A stretch of 64,000 nt of DNA from Gemmatimonadales bacterium (GTDB lineage Bacteria > Gemmatimonadota > Gemmatimonadetes > Palauibacterales > Palauibacteraceae): assembly GCA_009840115.1 (NCBI GenBank), contig VXOJ01000031.1, positions 1-64,000 of the forward strand, read 5' to 3'. This document shows positions 54,301 through 62,346 of the stretch, one piece after another (position 1 is the first letter of the stretch; every line of letters begins with the position of its first letter). Below the pieces are notes generated by a model. The model did not search any database, was not told the origin of the DNA, and saw only the letters and a program-made list of their open reading frames with translations. The position numbers and the translations under genes were made by a program.

Positions 54301-54552
54301 CGTCTCTCGGCGGTCGGGACCTATTACTACATCTCTTCCTACGACGATCCGGACTCCGCCGACGAGAACTATCGCGTGATCGATTCCTTCGGTACGCTGG
54401 ACGCGACGCTCATGATGAAGGTCACCGACCAGATCGATGGTTCGTCACGGGGTTCAACCTGCTGGGAACGCCTCCGCCCCTCGTCAACTGGGAGACCTCG
54501 TACGATGGCTTCACGCACGACCCCAAGGGACGGCGGATCAAGGTTGGGGTGA
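51346..54552 (+). CDS. TonB-dependent receptor, frameshifted near the C-terminus
   Basis: A 1068-residue product as read. A signal peptide (ALVWPAAALAQ) precedes a carboxypeptidase-regulatory domain (GAVTGTVTNEQG, about residues 32-115), a plug domain (NVNLRGLGASRTLTLLNGRR; GSDAVAGVANFVTRR, about 140-265) and an outer-membrane beta-barrel. At about 54436-54438 the frame is lost. The next frame goes on as WFVTGFNLLGTPPPLV and ends VGVTYTIN at 54569, which is the expected barrel end. A single missing base would restore it. ATG overlaps the amidase stop; ATG at 51373 is an alternative. It would import a peptide, siderophore or glycan. Confidence 0.85.
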   Translation: MTIKIERKAMFRASLVTALALVWPAAALAQDGAVTGTVTNEQGLAMPTVTVTATGAPLGDESRTATTSAQGVYTITGLPAGTYSLRFTFPGFVVGVSAGVVIRAGERTNVDMQMASQRTIALEELTAVVTGTHFSAPPENLPYAVDVTDRESLQEQGAPQAVDFFKKLGAAHGTIGERNGWYNQSGTLVPETATNVNLRGLGASRTLTLLNGRRQVYTPARLPGGRFVDINAFPAIALDRIEVLKEGASAIYGSDAVAGVANFVTRRDFQGFELSASHDYFSGAGDTNIGAIWGTSLGEGTTAVLSADWAMRRQLEAEERDWVLRPYPGPGGGGWSYYGNPGAFLRPTLAGTETPGEFISALIRSHYGDSQGDARLFVDPGCEGLGGTDAGVTCRFRYGPWDNLIENQWHARVFGELNSELSENTTVHVEGLWSEAAIPDWYTTPSFPPTSLYDGLQVVMPENPGRQAFCSSSAGAAGFASQAACLEDDWFFFGRLVGNSGPGRTLSRSSRTQRIAASLDHHIGTTGEVDVAVGYSRAAGNVNQPAEYAYRKYLAFRGFGGPDCGVGVVVDPTSAAGMSLGATGGAVAGQGNCMFYNPFSNAILRAQQPGTTYTNADNPGYDPAVANSPALIDWINEEVDLFSTAELLTAEATFTNSLTDAIGYAIGYQFRWFDVTGQPNDPGNQRLNPCQVPGDRSCLDQAGPFTFTTGYFPYASSQTVHRFYGELPINLGDRVDLQFAANYEFHDVASSFDPKAALAIRLLDSNDYQLSARASLQSTFRVPSVDDVNTDKITALEYVWETDVYKAVDTYGSEDLVPERATTGNVGLVLFHFPSRTQATFDYWTYDFKDIINVVPYTAVTRLYDEGGASREAVKEFIRCPDGWGTGTCDAAFIERIQIDLVNWPGMKTSGLDWSLSTRQPVGSAEMSFGIDGTYTHKYDILALTRGGVELQAATSGAGLLNRNNPIAWPLPQWKWTASVGFHTERLSAVGTYYYISSYDDPDSADENYRVIDSFGTLDATLMMKVTDQIDGSSRGSTCWERLRPSSTGRPRTMASRTTPRDGGSRLG

Positions 54553-54584
54553 CGTACACGATCAACTAGCCGTTGAGCGCGGGG

Positions 54585-54612
54585 CGGCCGGGGAGCGGGG
54601 GCGCCCCGGCCG
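54585..54612. terminator. GC-rich hairpin after the TonB receptor
   Basis: CGGCCGGGG and CCCCGGCCG form a 9-bp stem around a 10-base loop, in the gap between the receptor and the convergent DUF1460 gene. No T-run. Likely a bidirectional weak terminator. Confidence 0.5.
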
Positions 54613-54632
54613 GGATGGCGGGGCCGCGCGGG

Positions 54633-55622
54633 CTACTCGCGCGCCGGATCGACGGGGCGCGCGACCATGATGCCGTCCTGGGAATCGATGGAGAGGATCC
54701 GCTCCGCGAGGGGGCGTTCCGAGATTTCCACGGACCTGCCGACCAGGGGGGCGTGCAGGAGGTGAAGCGCCCCGTCGCGCCACACGGCGAATCCGGTGTG
54801 GGCGACGTCCAGCCCTTCGACGGTCGACGTAGCCGCAATCACGTCGCCGTTGCGGATCCGGTCGGCCACCCGCGCGATCCGGTCCTGCGGCACGTATTCC
54901 CGGCCGGGACCCTCGTCGAGCCTCGCCTCCGTGGCGGCGATCGCCCGGAGCACGCCGGGCTCGGCGAGTTGCCGATACGATTCCGGGTGCCGGGACATGA
55001 AGTTCACCGGCTCCGGATCGAGGGCGGGATCCAGGTCCCCGGTCGTGGTGCGCACGGTTCCCCGGGCTTCGTTGTCCGCGAGCCACTCCGAGAAGTAATG
55101 GAGACGGCTCGGGTATCCGTCGAGCCGGCCCCCGCGGTATCGGAGCGCCGTCAGGTGGGCTTCATAGCCGGCCTGCGCGCCGGGGGGATCCGAAAGGGCC
55201 TCGACGCCCTGCTCCCGGACGAACCGCGTCAGGGCGAGGACGGTCTCGACGAGGGTCACGCAGTCGAGGGCGCGGAAGTTGATCACGAGGCGCTCGGGTC
55301 CGGGGACCTCGAGCGTGCCGGGCTCGTACGTCGTCCCGACGAAGGTCTCGGCGAGCTGCACGATGGCGTCGCCCAGATCCATCTCCGCGAGCCCGCGCTC
55401 CGCGGCGAAGCGCACTTTCTCCTCGAAGATCGCCCAATCCTCCGGCGCCCACGCGGACCGGTCCGCGAGCTCGGATGCTGCCGCGCCGACGCCGGCCGTT
55501 TCGTCAACCACCGTCGAGGTGGAAGGCTGGGCCTGCGACCAGGCGAGCGCCGCAATGGCGGCGACGGTCGCAAGGATACAGGCGACGACCTTCGCCAGCG
55601 TGAAGACGTTGCGCCATCTCAT
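54633..55622 (-). CDS. DUF1460 (NlpC/P60-like) exported hydrolase
   Basis: A 329-residue protein with one N-terminal membrane segment (AKVVACILATVAAIAALAWS), so periplasmic or membrane-anchored. The DUF1460 domain has the nucleophile Cys in ALDCVTLVET (near residue 120), and the later His in VAHTGFAVW. The family resembles N-acetylmuramoyl-L-alanine amidases and papain-like NlpC/P60 enzymes acting on peptidoglycan. Exact bond not fixed. It diverges from the M16 gene and is convergent with the TonB receptor. Confidence 0.88.
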   Translation of the reverse strand: MRWRNVFTLAKVVACILATVAAIAALAWSQAQPSTSTVVDETAGVGAAASELADRSAWAPEDWAIFEEKVRFAAERGLAEMDLGDAIVQLAETFVGTTYEPGTLEVPGPERLVINFRALDCVTLVETVLALTRFVREQGVEALSDPPGAQAGYEAHLTALRYRGGRLDGYPSRLHYFSEWLADNEARGTVRTTTGDLDPALDPEPVNFMSRHPESYRQLAEPGVLRAIAATEARLDEGPGREYVPQDRIARVADRIRNGDVIAATSTVEGLDVAHTGFAVWRDGALHLLHAPLVGRSVEISERPLAERILSIDSQDGIMVARPVDPARE

Positions 55623-55628
55623 GCGTCT

Positions 55629-55634
55629 ACTATA
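55629..55634 (-). promoter_or_regulatory. Candidate -10 element (TATAGT) for the DUF1460 gene
   Basis: TATAGT on the minus strand ends 6 nt before the ATG of the DUF1460 gene, with no ribosome site between, so a leaderless transcript is possible. A matching -35 box is not clear. Confidence 0.3.
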
Positions 55635-55706
55635 TGCGTCCCCGGGGAAGGTCGGCTATCTTGGCGGCTTCCACACTGAAGTCCACTCCCTCTCCGAGAG
55701 CTATCG

Positions 55707-58544
55707 ATGAAGATGTCCCGCTTGCCCGGCGTCGCTTTCGTTTCGACCGCCGTCGTCCTTTTCTCCTCCCTCTCCGCTTCCGGAGCCGCGGCGCAGACGC
55801 CGGCCCCGACGGATCCGATCCCGCCGGACCCGGCCGTCATCACCGGGACCCTGGACAACGGCCTGCGCTACTTCGTGCGCGAGAACGATCAGCCGGAGAA
55901 CCGGGCGGAGCTGCGCCTCGTGGTGAACGCGGGCTCCATCCTCGAGGAAGAGGACCAGCTCGGACTGGCGCATTTCGTCGAGCACATGGCGTTCAACGGC
56001 ACGGAGAACTTCGAGAAGCAGGCGCTCGTCGACTATCTGGAGTCGATCGGGATGCAGTTCGGCCCCGACGTCAACGCGTATACGAGCTTCGATGAGACGG
56101 TCTACATGCTCCAGGTGCCGATGGACGACCCGGAGGTGCTGGCCACCGCGTTCCGGATCCTCGGGGACTGGGCCCAGGGCGTGCGCTTCGACCCGGAGGA
56201 GGTCGACAAGGAGCGCGGCGTGGTGATCGAGGAATGGCGCGGACGGCGAGGCGCCCAGGCGCGGATGCAGGACCAGCAGTTCCCGGTCATGTTCGAGGGG
56301 TCGCTCTACGCGGAGCGTCTCCCGATCGGGAAGACGGAGATTCTTGAGACCGCGCCCGTCGAGCGGCTGCGCAGCTTCTACGAGGACTGGTACCGGCCGG
56401 ACCTGATGGCGATCATCGCCGTCGGCGACTTCGACGGCCGGGAGATCGAGTCGACGATCCGGGCGCAGTTCGCCGGGCTGACCTCGCCCGAGGAGCCCCG
56501 TCCGCGGGTCTTCGCCGACATCCCCGTCGACCACCCGCCACGCGTCGCGATCGCGACGGACACGGAAGCCACGCAGAGCCAGGTCGGCGTGCTGTACAAG
56601 CAGCCGCCGGCCCCGCGCGGCACCGTCGCCGACTTTCGCCGCGGCCTCGTCGAGGGCCTGTACTCCGGCATGCTGAACGCCCGCCTCGATGAACTCCGGC
56701 TGCAGGCCGACGCGCCGTTCCTGGTCGGGTTCACGGGGCAGGGCCAGTTCGCGCGGGGAGTGGACGCCTACCAGCTCGTGGCGCTGGTCGGGGATGGCGG
56801 CATCGAGCGCGGGCTCGAGGCCCTGCTCACGGAAGCGGAGCGCGTCGTGCGGCACGGCTTCACGGAGACGGAACTGGAGCGGCAGAAGACGGACGTGAGA
56901 CGCGCCTACGAGCGGCGGCTCGCGGAGCGGGAGAACCAGGAGTCGATCGTGCTCGCGAACCGCTACCTGCAGGCGTTCCTTCAGGGAAGTCCGTACCCGT
57001 CCATCGAGACGCAGATGGCGTTCGTGGACGCCCTGCTGCCGGGGATCACGCTCGCCGAGACCAACGCCGTCGCCCAGGCGTGGCTGGCGGAGGAAGGGCG
57101 CATCATCCTGGTCAACGCGCCCGAGAAGGAAGGTCTCGAGACCCCTGCGGAGGAGGACCTGGTCGGCGTCTTCGCGTCCGTGTCGGCCGCGGAGATCGAA
57201 GCGTACGAGGACGCGGCAGCCGATGCGCCTCTCCTCCCCGTCGTCCCCGAGGGCACTCCGGTCGTGGCCGAGGAGACGCTCGACGAGGTGGGCGTCTCCA
57301 TCTGGACTCTGGAGAACGGCGTGCGCGTCGTCCTCAAGCCCACCGACTTCAAGGACGACGAGATTCTCTTCTCCGCGACGAGCCCCGGCGGCACGTCGCT
57401 GCTTCCCGACGATCTGATGCGGAAGACGTCGTTCGCCCTCAACGTCATCGCCCAGTCGGGAGTCGGGGAGTTCGATCAGACCGAGCTCGGGAAAAAGCTC
57501 ACCGGCAAGGCCGTTCGGGTCTCTCCGTTGCTGGGGTCGCTTTCGGAAGGGATCGGAGGGTCGTCGTCCCCGCAGGATGTCGAGACGGCGTTTCAACTCA
57601 TCTACCTGTACTTCTCGGCGCCCCGCAGGGATGAGACCATGTTCGACGCGCTCAAGGCACAGCAGACGGCAGTGCTCGCGAACATCGGGGCCAATCCCAA
57701 CCTCGTGTTTTCCGACACCGTCTCGGCCATCATGTCCCAGGGACATCCGCGGGTCCAGCGGGTGAGCCAGCTCATGGATGACCTCCTGCAGGCCGACCTC
57801 GACGCGGGCTACGAGGTGTTCCGGGAGCGCTTCGCGGACGCCAGCGACTTCACCTTCTACTTCGCGGGCGCCTTCGATCTCGCGATGATGCGTCCCCTCG
57901 TGGAGCGGTATCTCGGTGCGCTCCCCAATCTGGGGCGGGTGGAGAACTGGGTGGATCACGGCATCGATCCTCCCGCGGGCGTGATCGAGACCTTCGTGTA
58001 CAAGGGGCTGGAGCCGCAGAGCCGCACGCAGATCATCTTCGCGGGAGACGCCGAGTACTCGCGCGAAGAGGCGGGCGCGGTCTACGCCATGGCGGAGGTT
58101 CTCCAGATTCGGCTGCGTGAGCTGCTGCGCGAAGACCTGGGCGGGACGTACAGCGTGGGCGTGAACGGCCGGCTCTCGTACCGGCCCGACGAGGAATACA
58201 GCGTGACCATCGCGTTCGGGTCCGCCCCCGAGCGCGCCGAGGAACTCTCCTCCGTGGTCTTCGAGGAGATCGAGCGGCTCAGGACCGAGGGGCCGGACGC
58301 GGAGACGGTGGGGAAGGTCCGCGAGACGCAACGGCGGGGGCTGGAGACGAGTCTGCGCGAGAACCGGTTCTGGCTGAACCAGTTGGCGAGTTTCGAGCGC
58401 GGCGGCTGGGACCTGAACGAGATCCCGAGCTTCGAGGGGATCGAAAGCTGGACCGCGGAGCAGGTGCGGGAGGCCGCCGTCCGTTACCTCCGCACCGACC
58501 AGTACGCCCGGTTCGTGCTGCTCCCGGAGCAGAAGGTCCCCTAG
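55707..58544 (+). CDS. M16 family zinc metallopeptidase (two-domain)
   Basis: A 945-residue exported protein with a signal peptide (LFSSLSASGAAAQTP). The first M16 half has the inverted zinc motif HFVEH at about residues 89-93. A second, non-catalytic M16 half begins near residue 530 (VSIWTLENGVRVVLKPTDF). Such insulinase-family proteins degrade peptides in the periplasm. ATG at 55707 is preceded by GAGAGCTATCG, a poor ribosome site. It is followed by the NagB/PIG-L gene after 36 bp. Confidence 0.93.
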   Translation: MKMSRLPGVAFVSTAVVLFSSLSASGAAAQTPAPTDPIPPDPAVITGTLDNGLRYFVRENDQPENRAELRLVVNAGSILEEEDQLGLAHFVEHMAFNGTENFEKQALVDYLESIGMQFGPDVNAYTSFDETVYMLQVPMDDPEVLATAFRILGDWAQGVRFDPEEVDKERGVVIEEWRGRRGAQARMQDQQFPVMFEGSLYAERLPIGKTEILETAPVERLRSFYEDWYRPDLMAIIAVGDFDGREIESTIRAQFAGLTSPEEPRPRVFADIPVDHPPRVAIATDTEATQSQVGVLYKQPPAPRGTVADFRRGLVEGLYSGMLNARLDELRLQADAPFLVGFTGQGQFARGVDAYQLVALVGDGGIERGLEALLTEAERVVRHGFTETELERQKTDVRRAYERRLAERENQESIVLANRYLQAFLQGSPYPSIETQMAFVDALLPGITLAETNAVAQAWLAEEGRIILVNAPEKEGLETPAEEDLVGVFASVSAAEIEAYEDAAADAPLLPVVPEGTPVVAEETLDEVGVSIWTLENGVRVVLKPTDFKDDEILFSATSPGGTSLLPDDLMRKTSFALNVIAQSGVGEFDQTELGKKLTGKAVRVSPLLGSLSEGIGGSSSPQDVETAFQLIYLYFSAPRRDETMFDALKAQQTAVLANIGANPNLVFSDTVSAIMSQGHPRVQRVSQLMDDLLQADLDAGYEVFRERFADASDFTFYFAGAFDLAMMRPLVERYLGALPNLGRVENWVDHGIDPPAGVIETFVYKGLEPQSRTQIIFAGDAEYSREEAGAVYAMAEVLQIRLRELLREDLGGTYSVGVNGRLSYRPDEEYSVTIAFGSAPERAEELSSVVFEEIERLRTEGPDAETVGKVRETQRRGLETSLRENRFWLNQLASFERGGWDLNEIPSFEGIESWTAEQVREAAVRYLRTDQYARFVLLPEQKVP

Positions 58545-58580
58545 TGTCATGTGGAGGAGCCACGGCCGGCCGGTGATCGG

Positions 58581-60494
58581 ATGAGCGGCGCCGCCCACGC
58601 GCGCCGGGAGCGCGTGCCCGTCCGGGTCATGCCGGACCACGACAGCATCGCCGCCGAAGTCGCCGGCCGGATCGCGGCGCTCCTGCGAAAGCGGGCCGAG
58701 AACGGGAGCCGTGCCGTTCTCGGCCTCGCGACCGGCGCCACGCCCGTCGGCGTCTACCGGGAACTCATCCGCCTGCACCGGCACGAGGGACTCGACTTCT
58801 CCAACGCGGTCGCCTTCAACCTCGACGAGTACTTCCCGATGCGGCCCGGCAGCCTCCACAGCTATCACCGCTACATGCGGGAACACCTGTTCGACCACGT
58901 GAACATCGCGCCGGAGCACTGTCACATCCCTCGCGGAGATGTGCCGGAAGCGGAGGTCGAGGCACACTGCGTCGAGTACGAGCGCCGCATCCGGGAGGCG
59001 GGCGGGATCGACTTCCAGATTCTCGGGATCGGGCGCAGCGGTCACATCGGTTTCAACGAGCCGGGGTCCGAGCGCGACTCGCGCACCCGGCGGCTCTACC
59101 TGGACACCGTCACCCGCGGCGATGCCGCGTCCGATTTCTTCGGCGAGGAGAACGTGCCGCCGCAGGCGATCACGATGGGCGTGGCCACGATCCTCGAAGC
59201 GCGGGAGGTCGTCCTGCTCGCGACGGGGGAGCACAAGGCCGGGATCGTGTGCCGAGCCGTCGAGGGGGAGGTCCACGCGGACGTCGCCGCGACCTTCCTC
59301 CAGCAACACGCCGCCGCGACGGTCTATCTCGATCCGGCCGCCGCTTCCGATCTCACCCGCGTCCGCACGCCGTGGCTCGTGGGCGATGTGGAGTGGACGG
59401 CGGAGCGCGAGACGGCGGCCGTCATCTGGCTGAGCGAACGCACCGACAAGTCGATCCTGCACCTCGCGACCGACGACTATCGCGCGAACCACCTCGCCCC
59501 GCTCACCTCCCGTCACGGTTCGGCCGAGCCGCTCAACGGACAGGTCTTCAACGCGCTCATCTCCAAGATCCGGGGAAAAAGCAGGCTGCCGCGCGGCCAG
59601 GACATCGTCGTCTTCTCGCCCCACCCGGACGACGACGTGATCTCGATGGGCGGACTGCTGCGCAAGCTGGTCGAGAACGGCAACCGCATCACCGTGGCAT
59701 ACCAGACGTCCGGGAACATCGCCGTCTTCGACCACGAGGTGCGCCGGTACCTGGACTTCCTGCGGCGCGCGGCGGGCATCATCGATCTTGGCGATGCCCC
59801 GAACCTCGAGGAGGTGCTGCGGTCGCTCGAGGACCGTCTCGCCCGCAAGGAGCCGGGGGATGTCGATCCGGGGGTGGTTCAGCAGCTCAAGCGGATCATC
59901 CGCGAGACCGAGGCCACGGCCGCGATCGAATCGCTGGGTCTCTCCGCCGACCGCGCACGCTTTCTGAACCAGCCGTTCTATCAGACGGGAGCGGTGAGAA
60001 AGAACCCGATCACGTCGGAGGATGTGGAGATCGTCGCGCAACTGCTGGAGGAGGTGCGGCCGACGATCGTGTTCGCCGCCGGGGACCTGTCCGATCCGCA
60101 CGGCACGCACCGCATGTGCCTCGAGACGGTCGAGGCGGCGCTCGCCGGCTACCGCGGCGACCCGCCGTGGCTCTGGCTCTATCGAGGCGCGTGGCAGGAG
60201 TGGGATCTGGACGAAGCGACCGTCCTCGTGCCTCTCTCCGAAGGCGAACTGCGCGGCAAGGTCCAGGCGATCTTCCGACACGAGTCGCAGAAGGATTCGG
60301 CGCCATTTCCGGGACCGGATCCGCGGGAATTCTGGCAGCGGGTCGTCGAGCGAAACCGGGATACCGCCGACCGGCTGGCCGCGCTGGGCCTGCCGGCCTA
60401 CTACGCCATGGAGGCTTACGTGACGCTGCGGGATGGGCAGCGGGTCGAGGGTCCGGAGATCCCCACCTCCTCCCTCGCGGACGCGGAGGCGTGA
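58581..60494 (+). CDS. Glucosamine-6-phosphate deaminase-like domain fused to PIG-L deacetylase
   Basis: A 637-residue two-domain cytosolic protein. The NagB-like half (about residues 10-290) has FNLDEYFPM (Asp 82, Glu 83) and GIGRSGHIGFNEPGS with His 155 and Glu 160. Ser 153 stands where NagB has its catalytic Asp. The second half (about 335-600) is PIG-L/LmbE-like, with VFSPHPDDDVISMGG and SDPHGTHRM for zinc. Such fusions are known in Bacteroidota as NagB proteins, where the deacetylase half would act on N-acetyl-amino sugars. GTG at 58551 is in frame too. Substrate not proven. Confidence 0.9.
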   Translation: MSGAAHARRERVPVRVMPDHDSIAAEVAGRIAALLRKRAENGSRAVLGLATGATPVGVYRELIRLHRHEGLDFSNAVAFNLDEYFPMRPGSLHSYHRYMREHLFDHVNIAPEHCHIPRGDVPEAEVEAHCVEYERRIREAGGIDFQILGIGRSGHIGFNEPGSERDSRTRRLYLDTVTRGDAASDFFGEENVPPQAITMGVATILEAREVVLLATGEHKAGIVCRAVEGEVHADVAATFLQQHAAATVYLDPAAASDLTRVRTPWLVGDVEWTAERETAAVIWLSERTDKSILHLATDDYRANHLAPLTSRHGSAEPLNGQVFNALISKIRGKSRLPRGQDIVVFSPHPDDDVISMGGLLRKLVENGNRITVAYQTSGNIAVFDHEVRRYLDFLRRAAGIIDLGDAPNLEEVLRSLEDRLARKEPGDVDPGVVQQLKRIIRETEATAAIESLGLSADRARFLNQPFYQTGAVRKNPITSEDVEIVAQLLEEVRPTIVFAAGDLSDPHGTHRMCLETVEAALAGYRGDPPWLWLYRGAWQEWDLDEATVLVPLSEGELRGKVQAIFRHESQKDSAPFPGPDPREFWQRVVERNRDTADRLAALGLPAYYAMEAYVTLRDGQRVEGPEIPTSSLADAEA

Positions 60495-60538
60495 ACCCGT
60501 GACGTACCCGGGCGGACGGCGCGGCGCGACAGGCTGAC

Positions 60539-61243
60539 ATGGGCGGGTTCTTCGGGACGGAACGGGTGTCGTTCGATCTCTTCGGCCCGGTCCATCTTGC
60601 GACGATCGGCGCCCTGGCGGTGGTCGGCATCTGCCTGATTCGCGCCGGTCTGGTGGCCGATGAGCGGGGTCGCCGCCACCTCCGCCTGGCACTGGGCCTC
60701 ACGATTCTCCTCCTCCTCCTTGCGAGGCACATCTGGAAGGCCGCATCGGGGCTGTGGACAGTGGAGCACGACATACCCCTGCACCTCTGCAGCGCCATGG
60801 CGTTGGTGACCATTTACGGGCTGTGGACCCGGGAGCCCCGAGTTCTCCGCCTCATGTACTTCCTGGGCGTGGCGGGGGCGGTGCAGGCCGTCCTGACCCC
60901 GGATTCCGAGTTCGGCGCCGTGCACTTCACCTTCTTCGAGTCGCTGGGATCGCACGGGGCGGTCGTCATCGCCGGCGTGTGGGCCGTGATGGTGGAAGGC
61001 TATCGGCCGACGTCCCGCGATCCGTGGATCGTGTTCGGACTGCTGAACCTGTACGCGGCCGTCGTCTATCCGATAAACCGGCTCCTCGGGTCAAACTATC
61101 TCTACCTGATCGACAAGCCGCCGGGGCCCACGATCCTCGACTTCTTTCCCGGCTGGCCCTGGTACATTCTGCTCATCGAACCCGTGGCCATCGGGCTCTT
61201 CCTGGCGTTGCGGCTCCCCTTCCGGAACCCGGCGGCCGGTTGA
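60539..61243 (+). CDS. TIGR02206/YwaF-like integral membrane protein
   Basis: A 234-residue protein with about six or seven helices. The conserved EHDIPLHLC motif (about residues 78-86) and FGLLNLYAAVVYPINRLLGSN region match the TIGR02206/YwaF family of uncharacterised membrane proteins. No catalytic function is known. It lies 44 bp after the NagB/PIG-L gene and about 90 bp before lysW, so it may or may not share their transcript. Confidence 0.88.
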   Translation: MGGFFGTERVSFDLFGPVHLATIGALAVVGICLIRAGLVADERGRRHLRLALGLTILLLLLARHIWKAASGLWTVEHDIPLHLCSAMALVTIYGLWTREPRVLRLMYFLGVAGAVQAVLTPDSEFGAVHFTFFESLGSHGAVVIAGVWAVMVEGYRPTSRDPWIVFGLLNLYAAVVYPINRLLGSNYLYLIDKPPGPTILDFFPGWPWYILLIEPVAIGLFLALRLPFRNPAAG

Positions 61244-61261
61244 CGGTACTCAGGTTTCTCC

Positions 61262-61317
61262 CTGTACCAGAAACCCTGTGCGAAGAACCCTGTACGAAGA
61301 ACCCTGCGCGAAGAACT
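61262..61317 (+). repeat. Four tandem copies of a 14-bp unit upstream of lysW
   Basis: Units CTGTACCAGAAACC, CTGTGCGAAGAACC, CTGTACGAAGAACC and CTGCGCGAAGAACT sit head to tail, ending 19 bp before the lysW ATG. Copies two to four are close to each other; the first is more diverged. It could be slippage or a regulatory leader of the amino-acid operon. Confidence 0.85.
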
Positions 61318-61336
61318 TCAATGGAGGATGGACGGC

Positions 61337-61501
61337 ATGCCGGTATGTCCTGTATGCGATGCGGAACCAATGATCTCCGACGACCCCGTCGAGGGCGAGT
61401 TGCTCGAATGCGAGGATTGCGGCGTCGAACTCGAGATCCTCGCGCTCGACCCCATCACGCTCGGTGAGGCGCCGGACGCCGAGGAGGATTGGGGCGAATG
61501 A
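61337..61501 (+). CDS. lysW: Amino-group carrier protein LysW
   Basis: A 54-residue protein that protects and carries the growing amino acid on its C-terminal Glu gamma-carboxyl. The N-terminal CPVCDAE and ECEDCG pairs of Cys form a small zinc-binding site (about residues 4-7 and 25-28), and the protein ends EEDWGE, the attachment tail. It opens the operon lysW-lysX-argC-like, with ATGA overlap into lysX. The GGAGG ribosome site lies 9 nt before the ATG. The carrier is used in lysine or arginine synthesis by the alpha-aminoadipate/glutamate route. Confidence 0.95.
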   Translation: MPVCPVCDAEPMISDDPVEGELLECEDCGVELEILALDPITLGEAPDAEEDWGE

Positions 61502-62346
61502 GAGTCGGCTTTCTTCATTCCCTCATCCGCAAGGACGAGAAGCTGCTGATCGCGGAGTTGCGCGGGCGCAGCGATGTGGAACTGGTGTTTCTGGACGACC
61601 GCAAGCTCGCGTTCGACTTCGCGAGCGTCCCGGACGTCGATGTCGTCCTCGAGCGCTGCATCAACCATTCGCGGGCCATGCACGCGCTGCGGCTGTTCGA
61701 GGGCGGCGGGCTGGATTGCGTCAACCGCTACGAGGTGTCGCGCCGCTGCGGGGACAAGATCCTCACCGCGGCGTCGCTCCGGGAATGCGGCGTCCCGCAG
61801 CCCGAGGCCAGGGTCGCGTTCACCGAGGCCTCCGCGCTCGAGGCGATCGAGGAACTGGGCTATCCCGTGGTACTCAAGCCGGCGGTCGGTTCCTGGGGGC
61901 GCCTGCTGTCGAGGATCAACGACCGGCACGCGGCGGAGACGGTCCTCGAACACAAGGCGATCCTGGGCAGCTATCATCACTCGATCTTCTTCGTGCAGAA
62001 GTACGTGGAGAAGGGAGGGCGCGACATCCGCGCGTTCGTCGTGGGCGGGGACTGCGTGGCCGCCATCTACCGGTCGTCCGGGCACTGGATCACGAATACG
62101 GCCCGCGGCGGCACGGCCTCCAACTGTCCGGTGACGAGCGAGATCGGGGAGCTGTCCCTGCGCGCGGCGGAGGCCGTGGGCGGGGGCGTGGTGGCCGTGG
62201 ACCTGTTCGAGAGCGACGGCGGACTGCTCGTGAACGAAGTGAACTACACGATGGAGTTCAGGAACAGCATCGAGGCGACGGGCGTGAACATTCCGGAGCG
62301 GATCGTGTCGTACGTCGTCTCGCCGGACCGGGCGGGGAACCGATGA
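61498..62346 (+). CDS. lysX: LysW ligase LysX/ArgX (ATP-grasp, RimK-like)
   Basis: A 282-residue ATP-grasp enzyme that joins the alpha-amino group of alpha-aminoadipate or glutamate to LysW. ATP-grasp landmarks are [15 protein letters not shown] (about 120-135), [20 protein letters not shown] and [13 protein letters not shown] (metal-binding Glu and Asn) near residue 250. Whether it acts on aminoadipate (lysine) or glutamate (arginine) cannot be told from here. Start overlaps the lysW stop (ATGA). The next gene also overlaps its stop by 4 nt. Confidence 0.93.
   Translation: MRVGFLHSLIRKDEKLLIAELRGRSDVELVFLDDRKLAFDFASVPDVDVVLERCINHSRAMHALRLFEGGGLDCVNRYEVSRRCGDKILTAASLRECGVPQPEARVAFTEASALEAIEELGYPVVLKPAVGSWGRLLSRINDRHAAETVLEHKAILGSYHHSIFFVQKYVEKGGRDIRAFVVGGDCVAAIYRSSGHWITNTARGGTASNCPVTSEIGELSLRAAEAVGGGVVAVDLFESDGGLLVNEVNYTMEFRNSIEATGVNIPERIVSYVVSPDRAGNR

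Noticed and set aside
55701-60692. A 1663-codon open frame on the minus strand
   Set aside because: It lies opposite the M16 and NagB/PIG-L genes, which have clear motifs. In very GC-rich DNA the antisense frame stays open because stop codons are rare there; composition is Arg/Asp/His-rich with no domain.
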